64,000 bases of DNA from Brachynemurus nebulosus (GCA_035578155.1 JAPWDM010000004.1:39194803-39258802), one strand, 5' to 3'. Shown: positions 1-11,921, numbered from the stretch's first letter. Notes: a model not told the origin generated them from the letters alone. Made by a program: numbers and translations.

Positions 1-42
1 TCAGAGTGTGAAAATTAGATATATTAATGGTTACTTCCGAGT

Positions 43-505
43 CGTATGGTGAGCGGAGCGAAGAATTACATGGAATTAACCTTTTATAGAATTTTGAACT
101 GTTTAGCGAGCGAAGCGAAGCACTTTATTCTCGCGCCTATTCTCAATCCCATATGATTTAAAATTGGCTAAACTATTTTCAGCTTTATTAGTAAATCGTA
201 TGGTGAGCGACGCGAAGCATTACATGTTATTAACCTTCTATAGAATTTTGAACTGTTTAGCGAGCGAAGCGAAGCACTTTATTCTCGCGCCTATTCTCAA
301 TCCCATATGATTTAAAATTGGCTAAACTATTTTCAACTTTATTAGTAAATCGTATGGTGAGCGGCGCGAAGCATTACATGTTATTAACCTTCTATAGAAT
401 TTTGAACTGTTTAGCGAGCGGAGTGAAGCATTTTATTCTCGCGACTATTCTCAATCCCACATGATTTAAAATTGGCTAAACTATTTTCAGCTTTATTAGT
501 AAATA
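43..505. repeat. 154-bp satellite, three copies
   Basis: Three direct copies begin with CGTATGGTGAGCG at 43, 197 and 351, a spacing of exactly 154 bp. Each unit also holds GTTTAGCGAGCG (from 101, 255, 409) and a TCTCAATCCCA block. Copies differ at only a few bases, so the array is young or homogenised. It may continue beyond the left edge of the window. Confidence 0.93.
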
Positions 506-838
506 TTGATTTGATTGTATCAAAATGATAAGAAAAAACTAATTCAATCAATTATAACTACTGAGCCACAGCAACGCTTGGCTGGGGCAGCTAGTTGTAA
601 TGTAAAATCTAAGATCAGCTTTATTCATCGAAGCAAATTTTTTTAGAAAATAAGGTGTTCTACCCAGTCAGACTTCATTGTTAAGCATAGCGGTGTCTGT
701 TATTTTACACTGATTACATACACTGAGCAAATATACTGGTTTATCCGTAAGCCGACGAACATTCATACATACGTATAACTTAGTTGTCCGCTCATATACA
801 CAATAATACTTGCTAAATGTATTATTAAGTTATTCCAG
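506..838. other. No gene; retroelement-tail-like motif near 560-600
   Basis: No coding frame is visible. At about 562-598 the sequence GAGCCACAGCAACGC, followed closely by GGGGCAGCTAGT, resembles the conserved tail that ends many dispersed insect repeats. That resemblance is from memory and is not tested. Confidence 0.35.
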
Positions 839-1400
839 ATATTATTTCTTTTTTTTAGGCATTAGTTAACAAAATTTCCCAGACAGAGCAATTTCAATAG
901 ATTGGTAATATCTAAGTTTTATTTAAAAAAAAATTAAGGTGTTATGTGAGGGTAAGTTTACCTAAAATTTTCACTAATTACAAGAAGTCTGTGAGACATT
1001 AATTAACAAAATATGCCAGAAAGACCGATTCCTTAGTAAAATATATATAATCTGCTATAACATATGCGAAATTCAACGAGGTGTTACGTGAGGGTAAGTC
1101 TACCTAAATGTTTCACTAATTACAATAAGTCTGTCAGGCACTAATTAACAAAATATGCCAGACAGACCAATTCTTCTGTAAAATATATATAATTTGCTAT
1201 AACATATGTATGTAGACTTCAGCGAGGTGTTATGTGAGGCAGATTTGCCTAAAATTTGATTCTGTCAGACATTAATTAACAAAATATGCCGGACAGACCG
1301 ATTTTTCAGTAAATATATATAATTTTCTATAATATATGTAAATTTAAGCGAGATGTTATGTGAGGTAAATTTGATGTTTTTTTCGGCCATTTCAAAAATT
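839..1400. repeat. Degenerate ~140-bp tandem array
   Basis: GGTGTTATGTGAG-like starts occur at 939, 1080, 1226 and 1352 (spacings 141, 146, 126). Each is followed by TTAATTAACAAAATATGCC and a CAGACAGACC-like block. A partial, more diverged unit precedes at about 850-938. Units differ much more than in the 154-bp satellite, so this array is older. Confidence 0.85.
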
Positions 1401-2233
1401 TTTTAGGAATACTAATTAACAAAATTATTGTCGGCATTAGTTACTATCGATTTAGCTTTTTTAATTTGAGGTGTTTTATCCGGTATGATTTTGTGCTATC
1501 GGAGCTTGGACTACTACAGTAACTTTATAATTTACTTCACAACAGTGTGGCCATTGTGGTAGATCTAAATTTTGATTGGTTGGCGCAATTAACAGCTAGG
1601 CCAAATATACTGAATTTATATATGTTGTTTACTACGTTACTACGGATACTCATTTAAAATTTAGAGAACCTGCGTGATTTTTGAATTACGACACTACCGT
1701 TAATAGTGACTATATTTAACATATTTTAGGGGAAAGAGTTTAATGTAAGTAGGCTGTTTTGAATTTAAAAGTTTGTCATATTTTCATGACAAATGTCAAA
1801 TAGCAAATAAAATTATTATAAAAAGCGGTTTTGGAGATGTCCAAGTGGGTGATTTGAGTGATTCTTGTTATAAAAAAGAAAAAAATTTTGTCAGTATGGT
1901 CATATATATATGACGTTCAAGAAGTACAATACAGCGGTGTACGAAGTGTACAGCCAAAGTTATGCGACAAACAAATATAAAACTTCAGTGTAATATAACT
2001 GGTAAAGTAAATGGTTAATTATGCATTTTTTTTAAAGAAATTTAATTTAAATTTTTAATAATAAATAAATATTTATCTGAGCGGTTACAATGTCGCATTG
2101 GACGCAGTCAATTTATCTGTTGTATTTAAAACAACAATAATAACTTTTAAAAAACTTACATACTTAAAACGTTAATTAACTTATAGAGATGTTACTACTT
2201 ACAATGGTGAAAATGCAGGTTCTCTATACTTTA

Positions 2234-2239
<6 letters not shown>

Positions 2240-2319
<80 letters not shown>
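2240..2319. repeat. (TA)n microsatellite, ~80 bp
   Basis: Uninterrupted TA dinucleotides inside the element with mariner-like ends. It is not coding. Confidence 0.97.
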
Positions 2320-2322
<3 letters not shown>

Positions 2323-2687
2323 CATCTTTTTTTAAGTTTTCTATAACAGTTTGTAGAAGGTTCTTACGGAAAGAAAAATTAAGAAAATTACACAGAAAAT
2401 TAGAGAATTTCAGAAAACTTAACGACTATTTTAACGTCGTGTGTTTGATGAATGCGAATTTAACAGACAGTTGTTTTTTTTTTATTTTTGGATAAATACA
2501 AACTTAGGTAATAGCTAGAAAAAAAAATTGCCCAGAAAAATTTTTTGAAATTTCCATGTGCATCATTGTACAAATTAATTGCCTGTGAATATTTAAATTT
2601 TTTTATATCTATGTATGTGTTCCTATGTTTTTGAAATAATTTTTTTTTTAATATTTATTCCAGTTCGAATTGAATATTCATAGCTAG

Positions 2688-2722
2688 AACAGGGCAACGT
2701 CTGTCGGGTCAACAAGTTAAAA
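2688..2722 (+). other. Insect retroelement-tail-like motif
   Basis: CAGGGCAACGTCTGTCGGGT followed by CAACAAGT resembles the 3' tail (GTCTGTCGGGTCAGCTAGT-like) of many dispersed insect repeats, recalled from memory. No adjoining coding region is visible. Confidence 0.4.
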
Positions 2723-2921
2723 TTACAAATATTAAAAAAGTAATAATTAATACAATAACGAAATTATGTCAAAATCTATGGTTACAGACAATCTGGGCTG
2801 ACGTGCTCCCGCATGTAACATAAAATTATTGAAAGGTGCGCCACTAGTCTTTATTCAGGTTCTCTATAGTGGACTGACTCCAAATGGCCACACTGTTATC
2901 AAGTATATTATGACGTCACGG

Positions 2922-4739
2922 TACTCACCATAAATTCATGTACATAATTTTAACAAAATATAAAAGCACTTTTATTTGTGACGCATTGTATATTTTGGCA
3001 AACATAATGAGTTTAAAAAATCAAGGCAAAAAATTTTTATTGAAAATTTATACCTTATCAACTCTGCTTATTAACAGTTAGGCAGCCAGATATACAAAAC
3101 TGAAGTGGGACACCACACCTGAAAAAAAGGTGATTTTTGGGAATTATTTTAATGAAAACTACGGTATGGAATGTTTTAATATTTTAAGGATATATTCGTT
3201 GATATATAGTAAATGCATGATAAAGTTTTTGGACCAAAAAATTGAAAATTCAGTGAGTTATTCGCGATCTCCCAAGGCTCCAAAAGAAAAGTTCCCCCAC
3301 TGCTGCAGTGATAACGACCTTGACAGTGCCTGAAATCAAAAAAACCAAAAAGCCTATTAAACTAGAAAGTATTGCCCGTGCCATGAACCTCAATTGAAAA
3401 GAAAATGTTGAAATTTAACAAAATGACGGAGTTTTTAAAAAAAGTTTCCAATTTTGCGCGAAAATTTGATGATTTTTGACCTGCAAAAATTACATTTTTT
3501 ATTCGATCGGAAAACTGAAGATTCATGGCACGAAGAAACACATATAAAAAAAGCTGTAGTAAGAATCAAATCGATCGGATGATTTGTCTTCGAGTTACAA
3601 CTGCAGAAAATTTGAAAAATATTTTTCTTTACTTTACCTTTTAGTTTTAATCACTAAGAATTTTTACTAAAATTATTTACGAGGTACTCACTATAACGGT
3701 CATAGTAAAACTATATGAGTCGTTTAAATGTGCCAGGCTCCACAACATGTGACTGGGAGCTACGTCCAGAAACTCCCGAACTATTAACTTTTATACATTT
3801 CTCAATGCCTCAAAGTTAAAAATGAAAACCAGAATCCACTCTTCAGGTGGCTGTAACTCAAAAACTATTTGAGATATGAAGTTTTAGTATGTTATTTTTA
3901 AAGGTATAGGTTATCGAAACATGCAAAAAAAATTTTCCAATTTTTTAAAAATATGACACTAGTAGCCCCCCTTAAGATTATAGATAATTATAACTATTTC
4001 CAATTTCAGGTTATTTTTTAAGTTTTAAAAAATTTATCTTCATTGACAAAAAAGGGGTCAACATAAGGACGCACATAACCTACAAAAATAATACGCAATA
4101 TTTTTCATGCTAACAAATGGCGTGTCCGATTGTCGTTTGGTTTTTATTAAGCAGTTATTCATTTTTTTTATATTTCAGTTTTTACTTTTATTCTCCCCAA
4201 TTCCAACTATTTTTCTGATCGAATTGTAATAAATTCTTGTATTACTTCGTGTATTCGACCAACGACGATTGCACATATATAAAACGACAAAAGGGAAAAA
4301 GCAAATATAAATCGTAAAAATGTTCCTTAAATCAAAACACGTTGTCATTTGTTTTTAAGAATTGTTCCCGAAGTAAAATTGGTGGCTGTTTCATTTTTCA
4401 CGTATAATTTATAACATTGGCCTTCGATTCCTGTGTGGGAAATGTCTTTGGAATATTTTATTTTTTCCTGCGGGGTTGTTTTATGATGGTAGTTGCTAAA
4501 ATTTACTTTTTTTATTGTTTAGTACTTTTTGGTATACTTGCGTCTACTATCTACATACTTATTTCGTGTGGTTTTATAACTATAACAATTCGGGGAGTTT
4601 TCAAATTACCATAAGTGAAATTCATTTCCTTTTCATATTTAAATTGCCAATTATAAATTACTAAAAAAAAATTAAGAAAATGCACCACCTTTTAAGGATG
4701 GCACAGCTTCCTCGCAGCTGCCAACAGAGGAACATCAGT
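2922..4739. other. AT-rich DNA without recognisable gene
   Basis: Homopolymer A/T runs and short frames only. A 67-codon frame at 3130-3333 lacks recognisable motifs. The 3500-4000 part (GTAACTCAAAAACTATTTGAG and similar) has the style of dispersed insect repeats, but no second copy lies in this window. Confidence 0.6.
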
Positions 4740-5580
4740 ATTAATCTGTGGATTGCTATAAGCTACATGAAATTTCAAAATTCATCCCCTAAATAGCGGA
4801 TGAAAAATTTACATAGTAAACCATTGGGTCTAGAAACGTGGAATTTTGTAGACGAGTTCTTTATGTAACATAGGGGAGTACTAAGAAAAGATTTTTGGAA
4901 ATTCGTCCCCTAAGGGTATAAATTTGGGGATGAAAATTTATGAAAGGTAAAATTTTGCATAGGGCCACAGGGGTCCTTTAATAATGTAAATGAGTATTAA
5001 GGGGGAGAATTTTTGTAAAAATTTATCCATTAAGGGTGTAAAATGAAAATTAATATAGTAAACCGCTGAGTTTAGAAACGTAAAATTTTGTACAAAGTTT
5101 CCTTTAGTAACGCAAGCAAGCATCAAGAGTGGATTTTTAGAATTTCGTTTCCTAAGGGGTTAAATTAGGGGATGAAAATTTATGTAGAAATTGTTGAGTC
5201 AGGAAACGTGCAATTCAACAAAGGGGTTCTTTATATAATGTAGGCGAGCACCAATAAGGGGTTTTGGAAATTCATCCCCTAACAGGATAAAATAGGGGTT
5301 AAAATTTATTTAAAAAACCTACTGGGCCCAGAAACGTGAAATTTTGTACAGGATTTCTTTGTGTATCGTAGGTGAGCTCCAAGATCGGATTTTTGGAATT
5401 TTATTCCGTAAGGATAGAAAATAGGGTATGAAAATTTATATAGAAAACCACTGAGTCTAGAAACGTGAAATTCTGACAGGGTTTTTTTAGTAACGTAAGC
5501 GAGTACCAAGTGCAGATTTTTAAAATTTCATAGCCTAAAGCGGTAGGACAATGGTTGAAAATTTATATGGAAACTAGTTT
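4740..5580. repeat. ~125-bp degenerate minisatellite, about six units
   Basis: The core TCTAGAAACGTGAAATTTTG recurs with variants near 4827, 5069, 5194, 5325 and 5455, with a weaker unit near 4950. Spacing is 120-131 bp. Each unit continues with a TTTTGGAAATTCATCCCCTAA-like block and a GGGGATGAAAATTTAT-like block. Divergence between units is high. Confidence 0.85.
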
Positions 5581-5648
5581 TTGTTGATGAAATCATCTGT
5601 GTGGAGTCAACGACGACATAGTAAGTGTACGAAATCATTTACTCAACT

Positions 5649-5690
5649 TTCAATGACTTTACGCGGATGAAGTCGTAGACAAAACCTATT
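5649..5690 (+). other. Dispersed-repeat end motif
   Basis: TTTACGCGGATGAAGTCGTAG resembles the ACGCGGACGAAGTCGCGGGC end motif known from many insect dispersed repeats (recalled). A related form, TTTTACGCGAGTGAAACCGC, lies at 6108-6127, on the other side of the foldback element. The foldback may therefore sit inside or between such repeats. Confidence 0.4.
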
Positions 5691-5726
5691 ATATTAGAGC
5701 TAGTATAAAAGAACAAATTAATTAAA

Positions 5727-6000
5727 TAAAAAAATTAATTAAATAAATCAGAAAACCCGACTGCGTTTAAAGTAAACTAAAATGGTGTAAACTAGATGAA
5801 ATAGAGAAAAAGAAGAATGAATAAAAAGTAAAGCAGTCGGAGGCATACCTGTTGTACCAGGTTAAACAGAAAAGTTTGATGCCTCCGACTGCTTTACTTT
5901 TTATATTCATTCTTCTTTTTCTCTATTTCATCTTGTTTACGCCATTTTAGTTTACTTTAAACGTAGTCGGGTTTTTTGATTATTTTAATTAATTCTTTTA
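5727..6000. mobile_element. Foldback element: ~120-bp arms, 32-bp loop
   Basis: Left arm about 5727-5846, right arm about 5879-6000, almost perfect inverted copies through CCCGACTGCGTTTAAAGTAA, the GAAATAGAGAAAAAGAAGAA block and GCAGTCGGAGGCAT. The loop is about 32 bp. No coding capacity. A foldback-type MITE is the simplest reading. Transcription would give a long hairpin RNA. Confidence 0.9.
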
Positions 6001-6439
6001 TTGTAAATAAAACAAACAGAATATTTTATTTAGAGGTAAGATGAGGTTGAAATTGCCACCTCAAATAATAATTCGTTTAGATGTTAAAATAAGACGTTCA
6101 AATAATTTTACGCGAGTGAAACCGCGGGTTTCAACTAGTAAGTCTATATTTTAAAACCTTAAATATAAAAGAATACAGTAAAATATGATTTCCTACAAAA
6201 TCAACTAAAACAACATCTTACAATTAAAGCAATATTATTCAAAATACATACTTACATATAAATTCTATTAAAACCAACAATTTAAGTAACGGATATAATA
6301 TCTACATATTTAAATTTTGTTATTTACTTATAGCACTGATCTCGCTTAAGAAAATTTAATAATTATAGAAAAAATGTTACACTTAATGAATAATAGGAGT
6401 TCGCTTTATACGCGATATTTCCCAAAATGGTATCTAGTA
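6001..6439. other. AT-rich DNA, no gene seen
   Basis: Contains the repeat-end motif at 6108-6141 (CGCGAGTGAAACCGCGGGTT, then CAACTAGT) and then anonymous AT-rich sequence up to the MITE. Confidence 0.6.
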
Positions 6440-6644
6440 CAGTGACTTTATAATATACTTGATAACAGTGTGGCCATTAGTAGGTCTAGTTTTTGATTGG
6501 TTGACGCCATTAACAGGCCAAATGCATTGAATTTGTATACCTTGTTTATTCTGTTACTACGGTTACTCACTTCAAATTTGGCCTGAATATGGCGGATATG
6601 GTTCCAATGGCCACACTGTTATAAAGAATATTATACAGTCACTG
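6440..6644. mobile_element. 205-bp Tc1/mariner-type MITE with TA duplication
   Basis: Terminal inverted repeats of about 40 bp. The left end reads CAGTGACTTTATAATA, then AACAGTGTGGCCATT. The right end is its complement, AATGGCCACACTGTT to CAGTCACTG. TA flanks both sides (6438-6439, 6645-6646). CAGTG-type ends plus TA duplication are typical of Tc1/mariner. No internal transposase. Confidence 0.9.
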
Positions 6645-6743
6645 TAGTATCTAGTATCTAATTTACAAAAATTTTTACTTCATACAGGTTTTAATTTGAA
6701 AAACCAGGAGCGCTCGCATAATCTTTGCGTCGCTAATATATTT

Positions 6744-6870
6744 TTTGCTGCTGAATTATTTTTTTCTTTGCTGCTCAATTATTTTTTTTTGCTGCTCAAT
6801 TATCCTTTTTGCTGCTCAATTATACTTTTTGCTGTTCAGTTATATTTTTTTGCTGTTCAATATTTATTTT
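6744..6870. repeat. ~20-23-bp minisatellite (TTTTTGCTGCTCAATTAT)
   Basis: GCTGCT/GCTGTT cores at about 6748, 6771, 6791, 6811, 6831 and 6852, each followed by an AATTAT-like tail. Looser GCTGCT and GCTGATCA repeats continue to about 6975. Confidence 0.85.
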
Positions 6871-7034
6871 TTAGTATGCTAAATCGTATTATTATGCTGA
6901 TCACATTTTGCTGCTGCTAAAATATTTTTTTAGCTGATAAATTATGCTGATCAATAAATTAAATTGCTGCTCAAATAATTTATTCCCTTACGATAATGGC
7001 GCTCCATATTTGTCGATTGCTAGCAGAGATGTAA

Positions 7035-7270
7035 GAAGAGTTTTTGCGATTTTTAGGTTGGGATGTTTGGGAAAATGAAAACAAAATAAATGGGGTTAGG
7101 ATGTGTGTATTATGCAAAAAAAGAGTCGGGATATCATTTGATTTTTAACTGTCGGTGTGAATGAAAAAATTAGAGAAGTGTTGAAGAATAATTTAACTTC
7201 AATTGATGCTATTCGGAATGTTCGGGATAGTACGTTGATAAAATTGGTTAGTACTTTTTTTTACAAAATA
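7035..7270 (+). pseudogene. Possible BED-type zinc-finger relic
   Basis: Not an intact gene. One frame from 7035 reads RFLGWDVWENENKINGVRMC, closely followed by VLCKK. The tryptophans and the C-x2-C spacing resemble the start of a BED finger, as found at the N terminus of hAT transposases. It hits a stop near 7148. A shift of frame then gives a second open stretch (NEKIREVLKNNLTSIDAIRN, then VRDSTLIKL) to about 7270. The His pair expected of a BED finger is not visible. The link to the family is inference from a short motif and could be chance. Confidence 0.25.
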
Positions 7271-8617
7271 TCATAAATGACAGGAAAACAGACTCTGAGC
7301 TGTGCAGCATGTTTAACTGTTTAACATAAATATTATACCATTATTTCAGAATGTTAAAATATTCATTTACTTGTATCAGCTTGAATATTTTATTATTATT
7401 AGCTTGTACTCGAATTTAAGACTCTTCTTCTGACCTACGAATTTTTCCAAATATTCAAATTGAGTTTATATGTCCAATGGATAAAAAAGGTAGTTTTTAT
7501 AAATTTTTATAAAGAATCATGTTACCGACAACGAAAAGCTATAATAACTCAAAAAAATTATTACTTGAACCTAATAATGTAAATTTTTTGTTAAATAAGT
7601 TTTTACCTGAAGATAACGAGACCATAGAGGTAAAGAATTATGCCAAGAAGAAAAAAAGAAGGCTTTTTAAGACGTGTCAGAAAATACTGGATTTTCTTGT
7701 TGGTAAAAGTTCTATCATTTCTTGTCCCCAATCATTTTATTTAATTAGCTTGTTGACTATAATATTGGCATAAGTTTTTTTTCACTGTTGCTTTCATTCT
7801 TCGTAATTTTTTTCTACTGGGCAGTAGAAAGTGTTTTGTCAATATTTTGCCCAGAACAAAACTGTTCAAAAATTGCGTTAAGAATTCAAGGTTAACTTGT
7901 ATTTAACTTTTCAGTTTACCTTTTTGTGACGGAAGTAATAATTTTTGATTTATGATATTTTGTGAGACCTTCCGTACTGATAAAAACACTGCTAATACGC
8001 CTTAGTCGCACACGCTTGCTTTTTTTAAGGGTGTGAGGAAGACGTCGCCATATTTTATGGCTAAACAAGCCCACTAATGCGGCTGAAACACTGAGTGTCA
8101 CTAGAGACCCTTGTATTTAAATCCTTAAATTAACCTTACTTGGCCCAATTTTGCGAAATATTTTTAGACATATATTTACTAATTCAATGGCGTAGATTTC
8201 AAAAATTGATGTCTCATTTTGGTCCAAGGTCGTGTTTGGCGTGTTTTTACAGATTTAGAAATTTTTGCAAATATCTTCTTCTAAACACCGTGTTTTGGGG
8301 AGCTGCATGCACTGTCTTATAGAACTCTCAGAACCCTACATACATATATATAATACTTATGCATTTGGGGGGATGAAAAGTGAAAAATCGGGAAAAGTCC
8401 AAAATTGAATATTTTGGTATAACTCCAAAACGCCAAGTAACCTTGACCTAATATTGCAGCTATGGGATACATGTGTAAGAGTGAACCCTACCGTGCCATC
8501 CCCGACCCAGGTGGGACCTTAGGTAGATTCACCTATCTTATTCGGAGGGGTCCTTTGTTTTTAGGCCTCGAGAAACCGTAAATGAGGTTCACTAAAATTT
8601 GCATATATACCTACCTA

Positions 8618-8622
<5 letters not shown>
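7271..8622. other. No convincing gene
   Basis: Contains an 84-codon frame (7519-7773) with a Lys-rich stretch but no recognised domain. The complement of 7900-8110, with a TAAAATATGGCGACGTC block, looks like a dispersed repeat. Between 8340 and 8620 is a moderately GC-rich block (CCATCCCCGACCCAGGTGGG) leading into a TA array. Confidence 0.5.

Positions 8623-8692
<70 letters not shown>
8623..8692. repeat. (TA)n microsatellite
   Basis: About 70 bp of TA, preceded by CATATATACCTACC and followed by ACCACCACACACTAAC. Neither flank matches families A or B. Confidence 0.97.
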
Positions 8693-8694
<2 letters not shown>

Positions 8695-10814
8695 CCACCA
8701 CACACTAACTCTATGTTAGTGTTCAAAGTTTCGCGTCGAACAGTTTAGAGGAAATCGCCTGTGACAAACTGATAGACACCGAAATGATTGGATAAGTGTT
8801 CCGTTTTGTCAATTTTGTTACGGAATACTAAAAATGCTGTAGTGAGACTACAGAAAATGAGAGAGTCTAAATTGACGAAAATTACGTGACGTAATATATG
8901 GATAGCCGCTAACTTTAAATTCCAGTTTCTCTACAATATTTCGAATTATTTTCAGCATGAGAGGCATCCGGTAAAATTCTAATTAAACTTCCTAAATATA
9001 CATAAAATCACGGCATACACACATTATACTATGGATACCAAGGCAATCTATTTAATTTTTTGATAGATGAATGTGACGTCATCCGGACCGATCTATTGAA
9101 TGGGATATAATAATGTATACTCAAAAACTACCAACAAAGGAATCAAGAATGTTGACTTATTTCATTTTATTTTATTTGCGCATTGGAATTTATTAATTAA
9201 ACTGAAATTTAATGTTAAATAAAACCACCCCTTCGATATTTGTATGACTTATTGCATTTATTAATAAATATTTACAAAATAGTTTTGTTCAGTTTTCTTT
9301 CTTAATATGTTTATGTACAGATTAGTGTTTGGAAACTTTGTGATCTAGTATTTTAATACGATTGTACAAGCGTATTTTGAAGTAGGTACAAATTCTTTAC
9401 CTTCAGTGGTAAATCAATATGTGATGATTGATGAAGAAATTATCAAAAAGATTACTTATAAAATTTTTATCGGTCTATATACCATTTTTATTTATTAATC
9501 TAAAAATGAAATTAGTAAGTAAAATGCAAAATAATCTTAAGAATATTTACTCTTTTTGAACACCAATCTCCTTAAATTTAACTTCATCGTTTTTTCTTTT
9601 AATATTATGCTACGTTTTCGTTCCCTTTGTTTCATGCTTGTAATTATTATTTTTTATTAAATTTAATATTAAAAAGGCGTAATTTTAAACCAAACCGTTT
9701 ATAAATTTTCATAATTTCCGACACTTGTCAGTTGTCTCTTATGCTATTTTTTCTGTTTTCTATTTTCTCTTTCAGTAACTGTATTAACCTTGGGAAGATT
9801 TTTACAAGGTAAGACACCTTTAGTAAAATGTGCTTTTTCTACTTTCATAATTTTTCTTTTAAACTAGTATAGTCTGATTCTTCAAACTGAACAGAGAAAA
9901 TTTTTGTTGTCGCTAAATTAAAAATGACGTTTTCCCCACATGCTTTTACCCATTTTGCACAAATAATCTCATCAGACTGAAACGCAAAAAATTTAATTTT
10001 TTTATTATTTTTAGCTTTTTTTTCACTATAATTATTTCATATATATTTACCGTAAATTTAACTATTTTAAATATTTTATAAACTTTTACAATTCAAAATA
10101 CTTAAATAATTTAAATTCAAATTACTTAAACAATTTTGACATAAGTTAAATTATTTATCTCGGTCAAAATGACGTCACAAAATGTATCTAATGGCGACTG
10201 TAAGCTGCTAATTACAATGCCTTCTATAATATTATAATATTTGTATGCCGTGCATAAAATCAAGTTACACAATTACTTTGAACTACCAACATACCTATAG
10301 TATGAAAACTAATGAAAATGTCGGAATTGAGAACCGAATAGAACAGATGATGGTATATAATAACAAAGTTTATGAAAAAATCGATAGATGCCATTAAAAT
10401 TTATTGACGGGTTGTCACCAATTTAACCACAAAATTGTTTACCCCGAAACCATGCACACACTGATAGGTATAACTAACTGTAGTATAAAACACATTTATG
10501 TGTTTAACTACCGTGCGTCCTACATACAACCGACATGTTATAGCTTTAATAATTATTGGTAACACCCTTGTGATTAATAATTATTTTAATAATTTTATTT
10601 TGTGTTGATATAATATGCTTCCATATTGTACATTAATAAAAACGAATGAGTTTTTGTTCAAGTATAGGAAATGACAAAAATAGGGCCCAAACTACAAATG
10701 TTCAAATTTCAATTATTATCAAAGATCGGGGTACAATCGGGGTACTTTTTTACAACCTTATTTCTTGTGCTCATATATTACATAAACTTGTTAGAAAAGA
10801 TACGCGTAGATACT
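8693..10814. other. Long AT-rich stretch, nothing recognised
   Basis: No repeat shared with the rest of the window and no frame with recognisable motifs. Very AT-rich between about 9150 and 10150. Confidence 0.6.
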
Positions 10815-10840
10815 CCGTGATGGGGCCCCGCTGCTCACTG
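10815..10840 (+). mobile_element. Solo family-A terminal hairpin
   Basis: CCGTGATGGGGCCCCGCTGC and TCACTG followed by CG and a long T run are the 3' terminus of family A. Upstream of it only CGTAGATACT could be a remnant, and the inverted repeat GGGGAAAATTCGACTA is absent. It is either an extreme 5' truncation or an end left by rearrangement. Confidence 0.75.
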
Positions 10841-11732
10841 CGTTTTTTTTTTTTTTTGGTTTTAAAATTTCAAATTGAAATTAGAATTATTACGGTCGCT
10901 ATGACCACGGATCAATCGATTCAGACTAAATACAAAACTCTACGGATCGATTGGCACCTTTTGGCGGGATGTTATACCACTTTACATTGAGTATTTTCAC
11001 AACCAGTGAACGTATAAGATCAATTGTTATCATCACAGTATCACATATTAGTTGATACGCCCTTTTTAAAAACGGTACCCACTCTCAGAAGGAAAGTTTT
11101 CAAGCTATAAGCTTTAAATTTTGACAGAATATTCTTTATTCCATTCTCCATGTACCTATGGAAGCTTTTTTTGAAATCTCATTTTCACACGGAAAACTGT
11201 TAAAAAAGTCCTAAATTTTGTACTTTATATTCAAACCGCCGCCATTTTTTCAAATTTCAAAGAAAAAGAAAAAACCTCCATAGGAACATAGGGGCTTACC
11301 TACAGATTGATAATTTATCTGATTTTTTTCGGATGAAAACTGTGGCCGCAATCATCGGCACCAATACCGCCCTTTTTAAAGACACTTTTTTCAAAAAATT
11401 ATAAAAATTATAAAAAATAAATAAAAATGAATAAAAAAAATAGTTTTGTATTTTTAAATAGTATTAATCGTAGAAAAAAAAATTATCCCCATTCCCCCAT
11501 CCTATCCATCCGAAAAAAATTGCGAAAATTGACTATTTTTCGGCCGGTCACACTGTGATGGTACCTTAAGATATTCTGTATTTCAGTGCTACCAGTAACG
11601 CTTTTACCTAAAGGACCCGCTAGGCCCATGGTCTCTGACCTAAGAAGACTCCGGATTCAGTGTCCATAAAACTTAGGAAAAGAAGGAATCACATTAAGAA
11701 TGTTACCTCACAGTAAAACATACACATTATTT
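10841..11732. other. No gene; low-copy repeat-like DNA
   Basis: The 114-codon frame over 10646-10990 runs through the family-A hairpin and the poly-T and is not a gene. Around 11080-11560 there are TE-style blocks, but no partner copy lies in the window. Confidence 0.5.
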
Positions 11733-11854
11733 GTCGAATTTTCTCCGAAAAATTAGACTTATACAGTCTATACGATAAGAGCTGCGAGAGGCGAGACCAG
11801 GGGCGCTATCCGTTTTCGGACCCGTAGAACACGATTATGTAAAAAAAAAAGATG

Positions 11855-11859
<5 letters not shown>

Positions 11860-11919
<60 letters not shown>
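11860..11919. repeat. (TA)n array inside A1
   Basis: 60 bp of TA, preceded by GATGTCTGA. The same junction (CAGACAT on the other strand) borders the arrays in A3 and A4, so the position is conserved in the family. Confidence 0.95.

Positions 11920-11921
<2 letters not shown>

Larger units (their letters stand above)
1517..2921. mobile_element. Mariner-type element ends, ~1.4 kb apart
   Basis: The left end from 1517 (CAGTAACTTTATAAT, then AACAGTGTGGCCATT) and the right end up to 2921 (AATGGCCACACTGTT to CGTCACGG) are inverted copies of the ends of the 205-bp MITE at 6440. Both sides abut TA, the target duplication of Tc1/mariner elements. The interior holds a TA array and unrelated AT-rich DNA and shows no transposase frame. 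It could be one element with a large internal insertion, or two partial copies. Confidence 0.55.

Noticed and set aside
43..505. CRISPR-like array from regular spacing
   Set aside because: The whole 154-bp unit is repeated with no unique spacers; it is a satellite in eukaryotic DNA.
3130..3333. 67-codon frame
   Set aside because: No recognisable motif, atypical start, and length expected by chance over 64 kb in six frames.
10646..10990. 114-codon frame
   Set aside because: Runs through the family-A terminal hairpin and a poly-T run; no motif and starts at a weak context.
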